Origin: Algibacter sp. L1A34
GTDB lineage: Bacteria > Bacteroidota > Bacteroidia > Flavobacteriales > Flavobacteriaceae
Length of the DNA stretch: 64,000 nucleotides
Direction: 5' to 3'
Assembly (NCBI RefSeq): GCF_009796805.1
Contig: NZ_CP047029.1
Coordinates: 1,849,501 to 1,913,500 of the forward strand
The translations under genes and the position numbers were made by a program. How positions within the stretch are numbered: the first letter of the stretch is position 1; every line of letters begins with the position of its first letter. The notes below the pieces were generated by a model. It was not told the DNA's origin and did no database searches. It saw nothing but the letters and a program-made list of their open reading frames with translations. This document shows, piece by piece, positions 53,283-63,324 of this stretch.

Positions 53283-54254
53283 TTAATCTAAAGATTGATT
53301 TTCTAAAGAGGCATGCTCTAGTAGCTTACTATATTCTTCTGCCGTTAAACTTCCGTAGTAGAAATTCATTGGGTTAATACGTTGTCCGTCTTTAAAAATT
53401 TCATAGTGACAATGTGGTGCCTGCGAGCGTCCTGTACTTCCTACAAAACCAATTAAATCACCACGTTTTACTTTTTGGTTTTTACGTACATTATATTTAT
53501 ATAAATGGGCATATAAGCTAATATATCCAAAACCGTGATCTATTCTAATATGGTTTCCGTAACCAGTAGATCCCGAATCTGCTCGAACCACAACACCATC
53601 TCCCGAAGCATAAATTGGGGTGCCGCGTGGTGCTGAAAAGTCCATACCCCAATGCATTTTTCTAACTTTGGTGAAAGGATCCGATCGCATGCCGTAACCA
53701 GATGCCATACGCTTTAGGTCCTTATTGGCAACAGGTTGAATGGCAGGAATTGCTGCTAGTAATTTTTCTTTTTCTTTTGCAAGAACTGCAATTTCATCTA
53801 GCGATTTCGATTGTACTACAATTTGCTTCTGCAGAATATCCAAACGTTTGTTACTTTCAATAATTAGTTTAGAATTATCAAAACCTTCTAAATTTTTATA
53901 TCTGTTAATTCCGCCAAAGCCAGCTCTTCGTTGTGCTTCCGGAATAGGGTTAGCTTCAAAATAAACACGATAAATATTATTGTCTCTATCTGCCACATTC
54001 GCTAAAACGTTTTCTGCTTCGTTCATTTTTTTATTCAACAATTCATATTGCAATTGCATGTTGTGTAATTCTCTAGAAAGTGTACGTTCTTTAGGGGATG
54101 CCACGTATTGGCTTGTTATAAAAACAGATAAAAAACCAAATAATCCCGCCGCTAAAATAAACATGAAAGCATACTTAAACGTTGTTCTTTTTTTACGTTC
54201 AATCTTCCTGTAAGAAAGTGAATCGGAATCGTAATAATATTTTACCTTACTCAT
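53283..54254 (-). CDS. M23-family peptidase, membrane-anchored
   Basis: The start is taken at 54254 (MSKVKYYYDSDSLSYRKIER); the frame extends 25 codons upstream without sense. The 323-residue protein has a short cytoplasmic N-terminus, one membrane helix at about 28-50, a coiled-coil region and a C-terminal LytM/M23 domain with GYGMRSDPFTKVRKMHWGMD (zinc ligands His and Asp) and HCHYEIFKDGQRINP. It acts on peptidoglycan cross-links or as a regulator of them. It shares its transcript with the merR gene and is divergent from alaS. Confidence 0.92.
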   Translation of the reverse strand: MSKVKYYYDSDSLSYRKIERKKRTTFKYAFMFILAAGLFGFLSVFITSQYVASPKERTLSRELHNMQLQYELLNKKMNEAENVLANVADRDNNIYRVYFEANPIPEAQRRAGFGGINRYKNLEGFDNSKLIIESNKRLDILQKQIVVQSKSLDEIAVLAKEKEKLLAAIPAIQPVANKDLKRMASGYGMRSDPFTKVRKMHWGMDFSAPRGTPIYASGDGVVVRADSGSTGYGNHIRIDHGFGYISLYAHLYKYNVRKNQKVKRGDLIGFVGSTGRSQAPHCHYEIFKDGQRINPMNFYYGSLTAEEYSKLLEHASLENQSLD

Positions 54255-54450
54255 TATTATTTTTATGCTATTTTTGCGCTTTACAATTTTTGTTGTTTGT
54301 GCTTTATATTTTAAAAGCAGAACGGACAAATCTACTGATTTATTATTAATAGAATAATAAATCCTTGGCTTGGCGTTTTTAAATTGAAAAGTAAAGATAA
54401 AAATTGTTTTGCAATTAATAGAGAATAACTGAAAAGAGAATAATTTATAT

Positions 54451-57066
54451 ATGAAGTCTCAAGACATCCGCGCTAAGTTTTTAAGTTTTTTTGAAGATAA
54501 AAAGCACAGTATTGTGCCATCTGCTCCCATGGTTTTAAAAGATGATCCAACCCTAATGTTTGTGAATTCGGGAATGGCTCCTTTTAAAGAGTATTTTTTA
54601 GGAAATACCAAGCCGAAAAATAATAGGATTAGCGATTCGCAAAAGTGTTTACGTGTTTCTGGAAAGCATAACGATTTAGAGGAGGTTGGTTATGATACTT
54701 ATCACCATACTTTGTTCGAAATGCTTGGTAACTGGAGTTTTGGAGATTATTTCAAAAAGGAGGCTATTGCTTGGGCCTGGGAACTTCTAGTAGATGTTTA
54801 CGGTATAGATAAAGATATATTATATGTTACCGTTTTTGAAGGAAGTGATGATGCTGATAATTTAGGAATGGATACCGAGGCTTATGATTTTTGGAAACAA
54901 TATATATCTGAAGATCGTATTTTAAAAGGTAATAAGAAAGATAATTTCTGGGAAATGGGCGATCAAGGTCCATGTGGGCCATGTAGTGAAATACATGTAG
55001 ATATTCGTTCTGCGGAAGAAAAAGCTAAAATTCCTGGAAAAGATTTGATAAACATGGATCATCCGCAAGTGGTTGAAATTTGGAACTTAGTTTTCATGCA
55101 ATACAACCGAAAAGCTAACGGAACCCTTGAGGGTTTACCAGACAAGCATATCGATACAGGTATGGGGTTTGAACGTCTTTGTATGGTTTTACAGGGTGTG
55201 CAGTCTAATTATGATACCGATGTATTTACTCCAATTATTCGCGAAATAGAAACCATCACAAATAAAGTTTATAATAAGGATAAGGAGATAGATGTTGCTA
55301 TACGTGTTATTTCCGATCATGTTCGTGCCGTAGCCTTTTCAATTGCCGATGGGCAGTTGCCTAGTAATACTGGTGCAGGTTATGTAATTCGTAGAATTTT
55401 ACGACGTGCCGTACGTTACGGATTTACATTTTTAGAGAAAAAGGAACCGTTTATTTATAGATTAGTAGATGTTTTAAGTGAAAAAATGGGGGATGCTTTC
55501 CCAGAATTAAAAGCTCAAAAACAACTTATAGAAAATGTTATAAAAGAAGAAGAACAATCCTTTTTAAGAACATTAGATCAAGGTTTAGTATTATTAAATA
55601 GAATTGTAGAAACAACAAAAGGTGATACTGTTTCGGGAGAAAAAGCATTCGAATTATACGATACTTATGGTTTTCCAATAGATTTAACTGCGCTTATTCT
55701 TTCTGAAAAAGGATTAAAGTTAGATGAAAAAGGCTTTAATGAAGAATTACAAAAGCAAAAAAATCGTTCTCGTGCGGCTAGTGAAATGTCTATGGATGAT
55801 TGGGCTATTCTGAGCGATGATGCTGTAGAGGAATTTGTAGGTTATGATACTTTAGAAGCCCAAGTAAAATTAACGCGATATAGAAAAGTAGTTTCTAAAA
55901 AAGACGGCGAAATGTATCAGTTGGTATTTAATATCACACCATTTTACGCAGAGGGAGGCGGACAAGTAGGAGATAAAGGTTACTTGGAAGATGCGCATGG
56001 CGATGTGGTTTATATTTTAGATACTAAAAAGGAAAGTAACGTTATTATTCATTTTACTAAAAACTTACCAAAGCACATCAACAAAAGTTTTAAAGCTGTA
56101 GTAGATGTTAAACAACGTAATAGAACAGAAAGCAACCATACAGCAACACACTTATTACATCAGGCTTTAAGAGAGGTTTTAGGAACTCATGTAGAGCAAA
56201 AAGGATCTGCTGTAAATTCTAAATATTTACGTTTTGATTTTTCTCATTTTTCTAAATTAACGACTGAAGAATTACAAGATGTTGAGAATTTTGTGAATTC
56301 TAGAATTGAAGGCAAACTTCCTTTAGTTGAAAAAAGAAATGTTCCAAAAGAAGAAGCTATTGCAGATGGAGCTATGAGTTTATTTGGAGAGAAATATGGA
56401 GATACCGTTCGAGCTATTCGTTTTGGACAGTCTGTTGAGCTTTGTGGAGGAACACATGTGAAAAACACAGGTGATATCTGGTATTTTAAAATAGTTTCCG
56501 AAGGTGCGGTTGCGGCGGGAATTAGACGAATTGAAGCTATTACTAACGATGCTGTAAAAGATTTTTATTCTGAAAATAACAAGACGTTTTTCGAAATGAA
56601 AGATTTGCTTAACAACACTAAAGAGCCGGTAAAGGCACTTCAGAATTTACAAGATGAAAACACAAGCCTTAAAAAGCAAATTGAAGGTTTATTGAAAGAT
56701 AAAGCTAAAAATATAAAAGGTGAATTAAGAAGTGAATTAACAGAAATTAATGGCGTTCAGTTTTTAGCTAAAAAATTAGATTTAGATGCTGGCGGATTAA
56801 AAGATGTTGCTTTCGAGTTAGGGTCTCAGTTTGATAATTTATTCTTATTATTTGCAACCGAACAAAATGGAAAAGCATTATTATCATGCTATATCTCAAA
56901 AGAATTAGTTGCAAGTAAAGGCTTAAATGCTGGGCAAGTAGTTCGCGAACTTGGAAAACATATTCAAGGCGGCGGCGGCGGGCAACCATTTTTTGCAACT
57001 GCTGGTGGTAAAAATCCAGATGGTATTACAAAAGCATTAGATGGGGCAAAAGCCTATATTGGATAA
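54451..57066 (+). CDS. alaS: Alanyl-tRNA synthetase
   Basis: This 871-residue synthetase has the class II aminoacylation core with [15 protein letters not shown], the tRNA-recognition domain, the editing domain with zinc-binding HTATHLLH and [12 protein letters not shown], and the C-terminal C-Ala domain with a Gly-rich [14 protein letters not shown]. Length is normal. It is monocistronic, between the M23 gene (divergent) and the light-response operon (convergent). Confidence 0.98.
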   Translation: MKSQDIRAKFLSFFEDKKHSIVPSAPMVLKDDPTLMFVNSGMAPFKEYFLGNTKPKNNRISDSQKCLRVSGKHNDLEEVGYDTYHHTLFEMLGNWSFGDYFKKEAIAWAWELLVDVYGIDKDILYVTVFEGSDDADNLGMDTEAYDFWKQYISEDRILKGNKKDNFWEMGDQGPCGPCSEIHVDIRSAEEKAKIPGKDLINMDHPQVVEIWNLVFMQYNRKANGTLEGLPDKHIDTGMGFERLCMVLQGVQSNYDTDVFTPIIREIETITNKVYNKDKEIDVAIRVISDHVRAVAFSIADGQLPSNTGAGYVIRRILRRAVRYGFTFLEKKEPFIYRLVDVLSEKMGDAFPELKAQKQLIENVIKEEEQSFLRTLDQGLVLLNRIVETTKGDTVSGEKAFELYDTYGFPIDLTALILSEKGLKLDEKGFNEELQKQKNRSRAASEMSMDDWAILSDDAVEEFVGYDTLEAQVKLTRYRKVVSKKDGEMYQLVFNITPFYAEGGGQVGDKGYLEDAHGDVVYILDTKKESNVIIHFTKNLPKHINKSFKAVVDVKQRNRTESNHTATHLLHQALREVLGTHVEQKGSAVNSKYLRFDFSHFSKLTTEELQDVENFVNSRIEGKLPLVEKRNVPKEEAIADGAMSLFGEKYGDTVRAIRFGQSVELCGGTHVKNTGDIWYFKIVSEGAVAAGIRRIEAITNDAVKDFYSENNKTFFEMKDLLNNTKEPVKALQNLQDENTSLKKQIEGLLKDKAKNIKGELRSELTEINGVQFLAKKLDLDAGGLKDVAFELGSQFDNLFLLFATEQNGKALLSCYISKELVASKGLNAGQVVRELGKHIQGGGGGQPFFATAGGKNPDGITKALDGAKAYIG

Positions 57067-57097
57067 AACAGAATTGTTTTAATTCATTGTTAATAAT

Positions 57098-57137
57098 GAA
57101 AAAGCGCTAAACCTTAATTAAGGGTTTAGCGCTTTTT
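57098..57137. terminator. Bidirectional terminator that overlaps the photolyase 3' end
   Basis: AAAAGCGCTAAACC pairs with GGTTTAGCGCTTTT with T tracts on both strands. The right arm (57118-57137) includes the photolyase stop and its last codons. Confidence 0.92.
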
Positions 57138-58407
57138 TGTATGTAGAAATAGCACGTTCTCGTGCAAATTTATGTTCGACCATAGGTTGCGGATAGGTTA
57201 ATTCATCATAATCTTCAACCCAACGGCGTATGTAAATGGTATCTTTATCAAATTTTTTCAACTGCTCGGCAGGATTAAAAACTCTAAAATAAGGTGCGGC
57301 ATCGCAACCTGTGCCAGCAGCCCATTGCCAATTTCCGTTATTTGCAGAGAGTTCGTAATCTAGTAGTTTTTCAGCGAAATATGCTTCGCCCCAACGCCAA
57401 TCTATTAAAAGGTGTTTGCATAGAAATCCGGCAGTAATCATACGTACACGATTATGCATATATCCCGTTTTGTTTAATTCGCGCATACCGGCATCAACCA
57501 TGGGGTAGCCCGTTTTTCCTTCGCACCAAGCTTTAAAGTCTGCTTCGTTATTCCGCCAAGGTATCGCGTCGTATTTTTGTTTAAAATTTTCGGTAACAAC
57601 TTTGGGGAAATGAAAGAGGATTTGCATGAAAAATTCACGCCAAATAAGCTCACTTAAAAATATTGCATTTGTTTTTAAAGCTAGTTTCACCATGTTCCTA
57701 GTACTAACGAGTCCAAATCTTAAATGTGGTGAAAGGTATGATGTTTGATCTTGTGCAGGAAAATTTCGGACTTCATCATAGCGATCTAAAGCCGTTAAAT
57801 TATATGGTTTTACGAGTATTTTACTTTTAGTAAACCCTATGTCTGCTATAGAAGGGAAAGCCAAATTGCTTTTATGAAATCGAGTGTTATCAATCTCATG
57901 ATTTGATACATCAGCTTTCTCATCGAATTTTTTTAACCACTTATTTTTAAACGGTGTGTATATCGTATAAGGTGTATTATCGTTTTTTAGAATATCGTTT
58001 TCTTCAAAAATCACTTGATCTTTGAAGGACTTTGTTTCTATGCCGTTAGCACTTAATAAATCTGAGATTTCAAGGTCCCTTTTTATGGCGTAAGGCTCGT
58101 AATCTTTATTAAAAAAAACACGCTCAATGTTATGTTCTTCAATTAGAGTTTTCCAAATTTCTAAAGTCGAGCCTTTTTTTACAACAAGGCTCGATCCAAA
58201 CTCGGTAAGTTCTTTGTTTATGTTTTCTAAAGTGTTGTGAATAAAGGAAACCCTAGCATCATCTTTAGGTAATGAGTCTAAAATATCATCATCAAAAATA
58301 AAAACAGGTAATACATTGTTACTCGATTTTAGAGCATAATGTAAAGCCGTATTATCTTCTAGTCTTAAATCGCGTCGAAACCAAAATAGAGTTGTTTTAT
58401 TTTCCAT
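57118..58407 (-). CDS. phr: Deoxyribodipyrimidine photolyase (class I type)
   Basis: This 429-residue photolyase/cryptochrome-family protein repairs UV pyrimidine dimers using light. It has the N-terminal antenna-binding domain (TLFWFRRDLRLEDNTALHYAL), the FAD domain with LIWREFFMQIL, DAGMRELNKTGYMHNRVRM, NNGNWQWAAGTGCDAAPYF and the conserved RVFNP. Sequence alone suggests a CPD-type enzyme. It is the last gene of the operon, 11-base overlap with the SRPBCC gene. Confidence 0.92.
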   Translation of the reverse strand: MENKTTLFWFRRDLRLEDNTALHYALKSSNNVLPVFIFDDDILDSLPKDDARVSFIHNTLENINKELTEFGSSLVVKKGSTLEIWKTLIEEHNIERVFFNKDYEPYAIKRDLEISDLLSANGIETKSFKDQVIFEENDILKNDNTPYTIYTPFKNKWLKKFDEKADVSNHEIDNTRFHKSNLAFPSIADIGFTKSKILVKPYNLTALDRYDEVRNFPAQDQTSYLSPHLRFGLVSTRNMVKLALKTNAIFLSELIWREFFMQILFHFPKVVTENFKQKYDAIPWRNNEADFKAWCEGKTGYPMVDAGMRELNKTGYMHNRVRMITAGFLCKHLLIDWRWGEAYFAEKLLDYELSANNGNWQWAAGTGCDAAPYFRVFNPAEQLKKFDKDTIYIRRWVEDYDELTYPQPMVEHKFARERAISTYKKALNP

Positions 58408-58882
58408 TAAAGTAGGTTTCTAAGGTTTTAAAACGGTATTCGAAAATACCTTTTAATTGTTTTTTTATAAAAAGAGTTTGAGCTAAATCACCTAAAATTC
58501 CAAAAGGTATTTTGTATGAGATTTTATCTTTCATTAATGTTTTTCCGTCAGGTTGGCTGTAAAACCAATGTTCATGATGCCACATTCTGTATGGACCAAA
58601 ACGCTGCTCGTCTATAAAGAAAGATTCGTTTTCAACTTGTGTTATTTCTGTAACCCAATTTGTATTTATACCTGGTAGAATACCAACTTTATAAGTTATT
58701 ATTTGTCCGGCATAAGCCTTTTTATCAACTTCAGATGTGATTTTAAAACCCATTTCTGAAGGAGTGATTTTTTCTAGATTATTAGGAGAGCTAAAAAAAG
58801 ACCAAGCTTCATGTAGCGGAATGTCGATTTCTTGTGTAGCCTCTAAGGTGTAAATTCCAGAATGTTTTTTTATATTAATCAT
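58397..58882 (-). CDS. SRPBCC-family protein
   Basis: This 161-residue START-like protein forms a hydrophobic-pocket fold. The sequence ATQEIDIPLHEAWSFFSSPNNLEKITP is the typical N-terminal pattern, and FGPYRMWHHEHWFYSQPDG and ISYKIPFGILGDLAQTLFIK are the later strands and the C-terminal helix. In photolyase clusters such proteins are annotated as 'cell division inhibitor-like'; the ligand is unknown. It overlaps phr and is 9 bases after the SDR gene. Confidence 0.85.
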   Translation of the reverse strand: MINIKKHSGIYTLEATQEIDIPLHEAWSFFSSPNNLEKITPSEMGFKITSEVDKKAYAGQIITYKVGILPGINTNWVTEITQVENESFFIDEQRFGPYRMWHHEHWFYSQPDGKTLMKDKISYKIPFGILGDLAQTLFIKKQLKGIFEYRFKTLETYFNGK

Positions 58883-58891
58883 AATAAAAAC

Positions 58892-59569
58892 TTAGAGTTT
58901 TAGACTAGTTATTCCCGCATCTATTGGGAATGTTTGTCCGGAAATTGATTTAGCATCGCTAGATAACAAGTATTTGGTTAGTGCAGCTACTTCATTAGGA
59001 TCTAAAATAGATTTTAATGGGTGGCGTTCGCTCATGGTTTCTCTTTGTTTTTCGTTACGTAATAATCGAGAAGCCAGAGGTGTATCTGTAATGGTTGGAG
59101 CAATAATGTTGAAACGTATTTTTGTAGCGTATTCTGCTGCCAACGATTTTGTTAATCCTTCTAAGGCTGCTTTACTTGTTGCAACACTAGCGTGAAAAGG
59201 CATACCCATTTGTGTGGCTACACTACTGAATAAAACCACGCTACCATGACCTTCTATTAAAGCTTTTTCGTAATGTTTTATAGTTTTTATAGCACCTAAA
59301 ACGTTAATGTTGAAATCGTTTTTAAAGTCGTCTAATTCTAAGCGAGATAGTGCTTTTAGGTTGATGCTTCCTGGGCAATACACTAGAGCGTCTATGCTAT
59401 CTATTTCAGGTAACTCATCTTCTAAAACATCTAAACTATGTTGCGTAATCGTAGAAGATGTTTCTATAGCCGTACGGCTTATGTTTACAATGCTATATGT
59501 ATCTTTTAAAGCGTTTATAATGGCTTGGCCGATACCTTTACTGCCACCAATAATGACTAGTTTTTTCAT
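58892..59569 (-). CDS. SDR-family protein, atypical active site
   Basis: This 225-residue short-chain dehydrogenase-like protein has the nucleotide motif GGSKGIGQAI (8-17) and the Ser of the catalytic set in FSSVATQMG, but the YxxxK motif reads V129-A-T-S-K133 (in PFHASVATSKAALEG): the catalytic tyrosine is a valine. The protein may bind NAD(P)H without classical SDR catalysis, or use another residue. It lies between SRPBCC and flavin reductase genes in the photolyase operon. The relatives near photolyases often share this divergence. Confidence 0.85.
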   Translation of the reverse strand: MKKLVIIGGSKGIGQAIINALKDTYSIVNISRTAIETSSTITQHSLDVLEDELPEIDSIDALVYCPGSINLKALSRLELDDFKNDFNINVLGAIKTIKHYEKALIEGHGSVVLFSSVATQMGMPFHASVATSKAALEGLTKSLAAEYATKIRFNIIAPTITDTPLASRLLRNEKQRETMSERHPLKSILDPNEVAALTKYLLSSDAKSISGQTFPIDAGITSLKL

Positions 59570-59575
59570 AATTAT

Positions 59576-60187
59576 TTATTTAGGTCTTTGGTAGGTTAAT
59601 CTTTTATTTTTAGTTGGTATGGCGTAAGTGTCTAAGCCATTAATAACAGCCGTATTGGCTTTCATTAAGTCTGCAAAACCATCATGTTCTACTAGATCAT
59701 CATTAATGTATAGATCTGTTATTTCACCTAAAATTAAAATAGTACCATTTGCTTCTATATCTATCTTTTGTGAAAATTTCATACCCATTTTTATTGTCGA
59801 TTGCTTTACAAAAGGTGCATAAAAATCGTTATTGTATTCTTCCTCTAATCCTGTTTTATTAAACTCTGAAACATCTTTAGGGTATTTGGCAGATGTATGA
59901 TGAGCATCTTCAACTATAGTTTCGTTAATATGGTTAATTGTGTAACAACCTGTTTCTATAATATTATCGAAAGTATGGCGCCTTACCGTAGTTGGTCTCA
60001 TTACAAAACCTAAAATAGGTGGAGCAGAACCGTAATGAACTACAGAACTAAAAACAGCTACATTTGTTATTCCTGATTTTGATTTTGTGGCTATTAAATT
60101 TGCAGGTTTATAGCCCGTAACACTATTAATCAGATTTATTTTATAAATATGATCGAGTTGGTCTATATCGTTACGGCTAAAATACAT
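59576..60187 (-). CDS. Flavin reductase-like protein (FMN-binding split barrel)
   Basis: This 203-residue protein has the flavin reductase domain pattern: NLIATKSKSGITNVAVFSSV, APPILGFVMRPTTVRRHTFD, and a central GCYTINHI. It lacks a signal peptide. It could bind FMN and supply reduced flavin, e.g. for neighbouring redox proteins, but its substrate is not known. It is packed tightly in the operon (no gap to ABC1 kinase, 6 bases to SDR). Confidence 0.88.
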   Translation of the reverse strand: MYFSRNDIDQLDHIYKINLINSVTGYKPANLIATKSKSGITNVAVFSSVVHYGSAPPILGFVMRPTTVRRHTFDNIIETGCYTINHINETIVEDAHHTSAKYPKDVSEFNKTGLEEEYNNDFYAPFVKQSTIKMGMKFSQKIDIEANGTILILGEITDLYINDDLVEHDGFADLMKANTAVINGLDTYAIPTKNKRLTYQRPK

Positions 60188-61498
60188 TTATAAGGTTTTA
60201 TAATTGTTTATTACAATATGGTTTGGTTGTAGATTGTGCATTAAATTATACAATCCGAAAAATGTTCTATTAATATATATGAAATGTTTCGAGCCACGAT
60301 TACCATTCATTTTTTTAAGTTCTGTGCTTTGTGCGTATTTAGTGCTTAGCTCTGCTATTTTATTAAAAAAGGTGGGATTAGAAAAATCGAAAACCTCTTG
60401 CTGTAAAGGTGTTGTGAAAAGCGATAACATTTCGTGAAACAGGGTTTTGAAAAACACAATTTCTTCTGGTGTATCTGTTGGTTTTAAAATTTCTAATTCG
60501 TACAATTTCTTTTCAAAAAATGCTGGGTCTTCAATGTTTTCTTTTTCAGCTAATTCAAAATAAGGTGTGTAAAAAGTTAACGGTACTTCTTTCATACAAC
60601 CAAAATCTATAGCGATTAACGCATTATCTGGCGATACTAAAAAGTTACCAGGATGCGGATCGGCATGTACTTTTTTTAAGATATGCATTTGAAACATGTA
60701 AAAATCCCATAAAGCCTGACCAAGTTTATTAGAAACTTCAGGGTCATTATTCTTTTTTGTGAATTCTGAAATATGAAGTCCGTCCATCCAATCCATTGTT
60801 AAGATTTTGTTAGATGAAAATTCTTCGTAATATTTCGGAAATTTTAAATTCGGAATATGTTTACAAGCTTTAGATATTTCAATACTTTGTTGAAGTTCGA
60901 GCGTATAGTTTGTTTCTTCTATAAGTTTATTCTCGATTTCTTTAAAATAATCGTCGGTACCTTCACCTTTAATGTTGAACATACGTAAAGCGATAGGTTT
61001 AACAAGAGCCAAATCTGACGAAATACTATCTGCAACACCTGGGTATTGAATTTTTACGGCAAGTTTTTTATCTCCTTTTGTGGCCTTGTGTACTTGACCA
61101 ATACTGGCTGCATTTACAGATTCTGCTGTAAACGTGTCGAAAACTTCCGATGGTGTTTTTTTGAAATATTTTTTAAAGGTTTTAGCAACAAGTGGAGCTG
61201 ATAAAGGCGGGACAGAAAATTGCGAGAGCGAAAATTTCTCTACATAAGCATTGGGCAAAATATTTTTCTCCATGCTTAACATTTGAGCCACTTTTAATGC
61301 GGAACCTTTCAGGTTTTTTAAACCATCGTATATATCGGTAGCATTGGCTTCATTTAAATTATCTTTAGCTTCAGCCTCAGTTTTCACCATTTTTTCACCA
61401 TAGTATTTGGCATAATTTACGCCAACCTTCAGGCCTGTACTCAATAGTTTAGTGGCACGTTGTATTTTTGATGTAGGTATTTTGTCTATTGTTTTCAT
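60188..61498 (-). CDS. ABC1/UbiB-family atypical kinase
   Basis: The start is taken at 61498 (MKTIDKIPTSKIQRATKLL); its ATG overlaps the TGA of the TetR-like gene by four bases (ATGA). The 436-residue protein has the family's N-terminal KVAQ segment (LKGSALKVAQMLSM, a variant of KxGQ), the nucleotide-binding LAVKIQYPGV, the catalytic ADPHPGNFLV and the DFG motif AIDFGCMKE. ABC1/ADCK proteins support quinone or lipid metabolism; here, next to carotenoid genes, a role in isoprenoid or quinone handling is a guess. Confidence 0.9.
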   Translation of the reverse strand: MKTIDKIPTSKIQRATKLLSTGLKVGVNYAKYYGEKMVKTEAEAKDNLNEANATDIYDGLKNLKGSALKVAQMLSMEKNILPNAYVEKFSLSQFSVPPLSAPLVAKTFKKYFKKTPSEVFDTFTAESVNAASIGQVHKATKGDKKLAVKIQYPGVADSISSDLALVKPIALRMFNIKGEGTDDYFKEIENKLIEETNYTLELQQSIEISKACKHIPNLKFPKYYEEFSSNKILTMDWMDGLHISEFTKKNNDPEVSNKLGQALWDFYMFQMHILKKVHADPHPGNFLVSPDNALIAIDFGCMKEVPLTFYTPYFELAEKENIEDPAFFEKKLYELEILKPTDTPEEIVFFKTLFHEMLSLFTTPLQQEVFDFSNPTFFNKIAELSTKYAQSTELKKMNGNRGSKHFIYINRTFFGLYNLMHNLQPNHIVINNYKTL

Positions 61499-62154
61499 GT
61501 GGACATAGTTTTTTCTTTCCATAAGAACTTAGCGAAATCTAACACGCTTTCTAGCGGTTTTATTTCTTTTAAATCGAAACTAACTTGTACCGATTTTTCT
61601 ATGAAAATATCTGTTTTTTCAAAATTTAGAGATGTGTCTTCTAGCCAAAACTGTATGGTAAATAATAATTGAGCCCAAGCGGTTTCGTTGCTGCCTTTTT
61701 TATTTAAAGAATTAAGTGTTTTGTTTTTTAGATCTACGTTATTGGTGTAAATCTCACTTTCAATATATTTAAGAAATGTTGATCTAAGTTTAGATAGTAG
61801 CTTTAAGGCTTCTAACTTATTTTTGTTTTGTGCTAATTTTAAATAAACATAAGATCTGTTCGCGTTTAGCATTTCAAAAAAGGTGAAATAAAAGCTTAGT
61901 AACTTATCTTTTGGTGCGTAGTGCCCATAATCTTCATTTTCTGCTAATAGAGCCAAAGTGTTTTCGCAAAAAAGCGAAAATATGTGTTTTTCTAAAACTT
62001 CAAAATTGCTGAAATATTTATAGAAATCGTTTTCCTCAAAATTGTTGGTATGCGCAAATGCATATACTGTTTTAGGAATGTTATCGTCTATTAATAAAGT
62101 AGACATGTATAAATCTATTATTTTTTCTGCTGTAATATTTTTTTTTCTAGCCAT
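61495..62154 (-). CDS. TetR-like transcriptional regulator
   Basis: This 219-residue protein starts with a TetR-type DNA-binding region: KKNITAEKIIDLYMSTLLID and ENDFYKYFSNFEVLEKHIF. The rest is all-helical as expected for a ligand-binding dimer domain, ending WKEKTMST. The helix-turn-helix is weakly conserved. It lies between tspO and the ABC1 kinase in the operon and probably controls it, possibly in response to light or oxidative stress, which I infer only from context. Confidence 0.75.
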   Translation of the reverse strand: MARKKNITAEKIIDLYMSTLLIDDNIPKTVYAFAHTNNFEENDFYKYFSNFEVLEKHIFSLFCENTLALLAENEDYGHYAPKDKLLSFYFTFFEMLNANRSYVYLKLAQNKNKLEALKLLSKLRSTFLKYIESEIYTNNVDLKNKTLNSLNKKGSNETAWAQLLFTIQFWLEDTSLNFEKTDIFIEKSVQVSFDLKEIKPLESVLDFAKFLWKEKTMST

Positions 62155-62165
62155 GAGTTTCTGTT

Positions 62166-62639
62166 TTAATTGTTAAATACAATGTAGGCGTTTAGACTTG
62201 TTGCAATCGTCATCCATATTAAGTATGGAGCTATAAATAATGTGTAATACTTTACTGTTTTTATATAATTGAAGGTGAAATAACCTATAAGTAGCCAAAG
62301 AGCGATAATGAAGATTAGAGCTATAAGGGTTTGTTGCTGATTAAAGAATAAAAAATTCCATGATACATTTAAAAACCATTGCAAAGCATAGAGTTTCATT
62401 AAAGGTTTAAAACCAAATGGGAAATTAAGACTTAATGCAGCCATGTAAACAGCGAAGGCAGCCATAACGGTGGTCCAAGCTGCTCCAAAAACCCATCCTT
62501 CTGGTGTCCAAGGAGCTTTGTTTAGTGAGGCGTACCAAGGTGATGTTTGTCCGTTATCCATCAATAGAACACCAACACCAAGTGCTAAAATGTTTATGCA
62601 CAAAAAAATAGTAAATCTTACTAGTTTGTTATTTTCCAT
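62166..62639 (-). CDS. TspO/MBR-family membrane protein
   Basis: This 157-residue, five-helix membrane protein has the family motif WTPEGWVFGAAWTTVMAAFA (43-62) and the later LQWFLNVSWNFLFF. TspO proteins bind porphyrins and cholesterol-like ligands; in some photosynthetic bacteria they regulate pigment genes with light and oxygen. Start codon overlaps the lycopene cyclase gene by 11 bases. Confidence 0.93.
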   Translation of the reverse strand: MENNKLVRFTIFLCINILALGVGVLLMDNGQTSPWYASLNKAPWTPEGWVFGAAWTTVMAAFAVYMAALSLNFPFGFKPLMKLYALQWFLNVSWNFLFFNQQQTLIALIFIIALWLLIGYFTFNYIKTVKYYTLFIAPYLIWMTIATSLNAYIVFNN

Positions 62640-63324
62640 GTGCTTTTTGTTTAAATGAATTAAAAATTAATTGTATTGAAAATAATAAGTTGAAGGCGTA
62701 AAAAATATCTTCAAATGGTATCGTAAAAATTCTAAAACCTAAGTTTTCGTTGTCGTTATACCATACAACGGGTTCGTCTATAAAACTTCCGGTTAGTATC
62801 CCATTTACTAAAAGAAAGGGTAGTAAAATGATTAAAAAACTAAGGAAGTAACGTTGTAATATTTCCAAATGAAATTTTAAACCATAAATTAATAGCACTA
62901 TAAAGAATATAAAATTTAAAGTTGTGTACCATTTTCCGAAATGAAATAACAATAAAACAAATACTAAAATTAGTGTTAAACCACCACTTATAATAGTTGC
63001 TGTTTTCGAGAGTTTAAAATTTGGCAAATAATATGATAAAACCTCGTGTGTAAACAAACATGCATAGGGAATACAAAAGAAAAACAACCATTCTTCTATT
63101 GGCATACCTAAAAGTGCAATGGGTAAATGGTAAGAATCGTTAAATCCCCAAATGCCAAATTTTGTAAAAAGAACATCCCATATTATAAAAGGTATTGCCA
63201 CTAATAAAATGCTTAAAAAGGCACTTTTAGCGTATTGTATAAAGTGAAATTTTTTTTCAAAAACACTATACAGCAGGGGAATACTTAAACTCCCTAATGT
63301 TAATATGAGATATAAGTATGGCAT
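62629..63324 (-). CDS. Lycopene cyclase (CrtYcd-type)
   Basis: This 231-residue membrane protein has two homologous halves of three or so helices: the first with WDVLFTKFGIWGFN and MPIEEWLFFF, the second with WYNDNENLGFR and IPFEDIFYAF. These repeated 'P-E/D-E/D' motifs define the fused heterodimeric-type lycopene cyclase of Bacteroidota and Actinobacteria. It converts lycopene to beta-carotene in the inner membrane. Start codon overlaps the crtZ stop codon by one base. Confidence 0.92.
   Translation of the reverse strand: MPYLYLILTLGSLSIPLLYSVFEKKFHFIQYAKSAFLSILLVAIPFIIWDVLFTKFGIWGFNDSYHLPIALLGMPIEEWLFFFCIPYACLFTHEVLSYYLPNFKLSKTATIISGGLTLILVFVLLLFHFGKWYTTLNFIFFIVLLIYGLKFHLEILQRYFLSFLIILLPFLLVNGILTGSFIDEPVVWYNDNENLGFRIFTIPFEDIFYAFNLLFSIQLIFNSFKQKAHGK

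Noticed and set aside
53980-54213. Plus-strand frames inside the M23 gene
   Set aside because: They are antisense shadows of a clear coding gene, with no RBS, promoter or homology that I can see.
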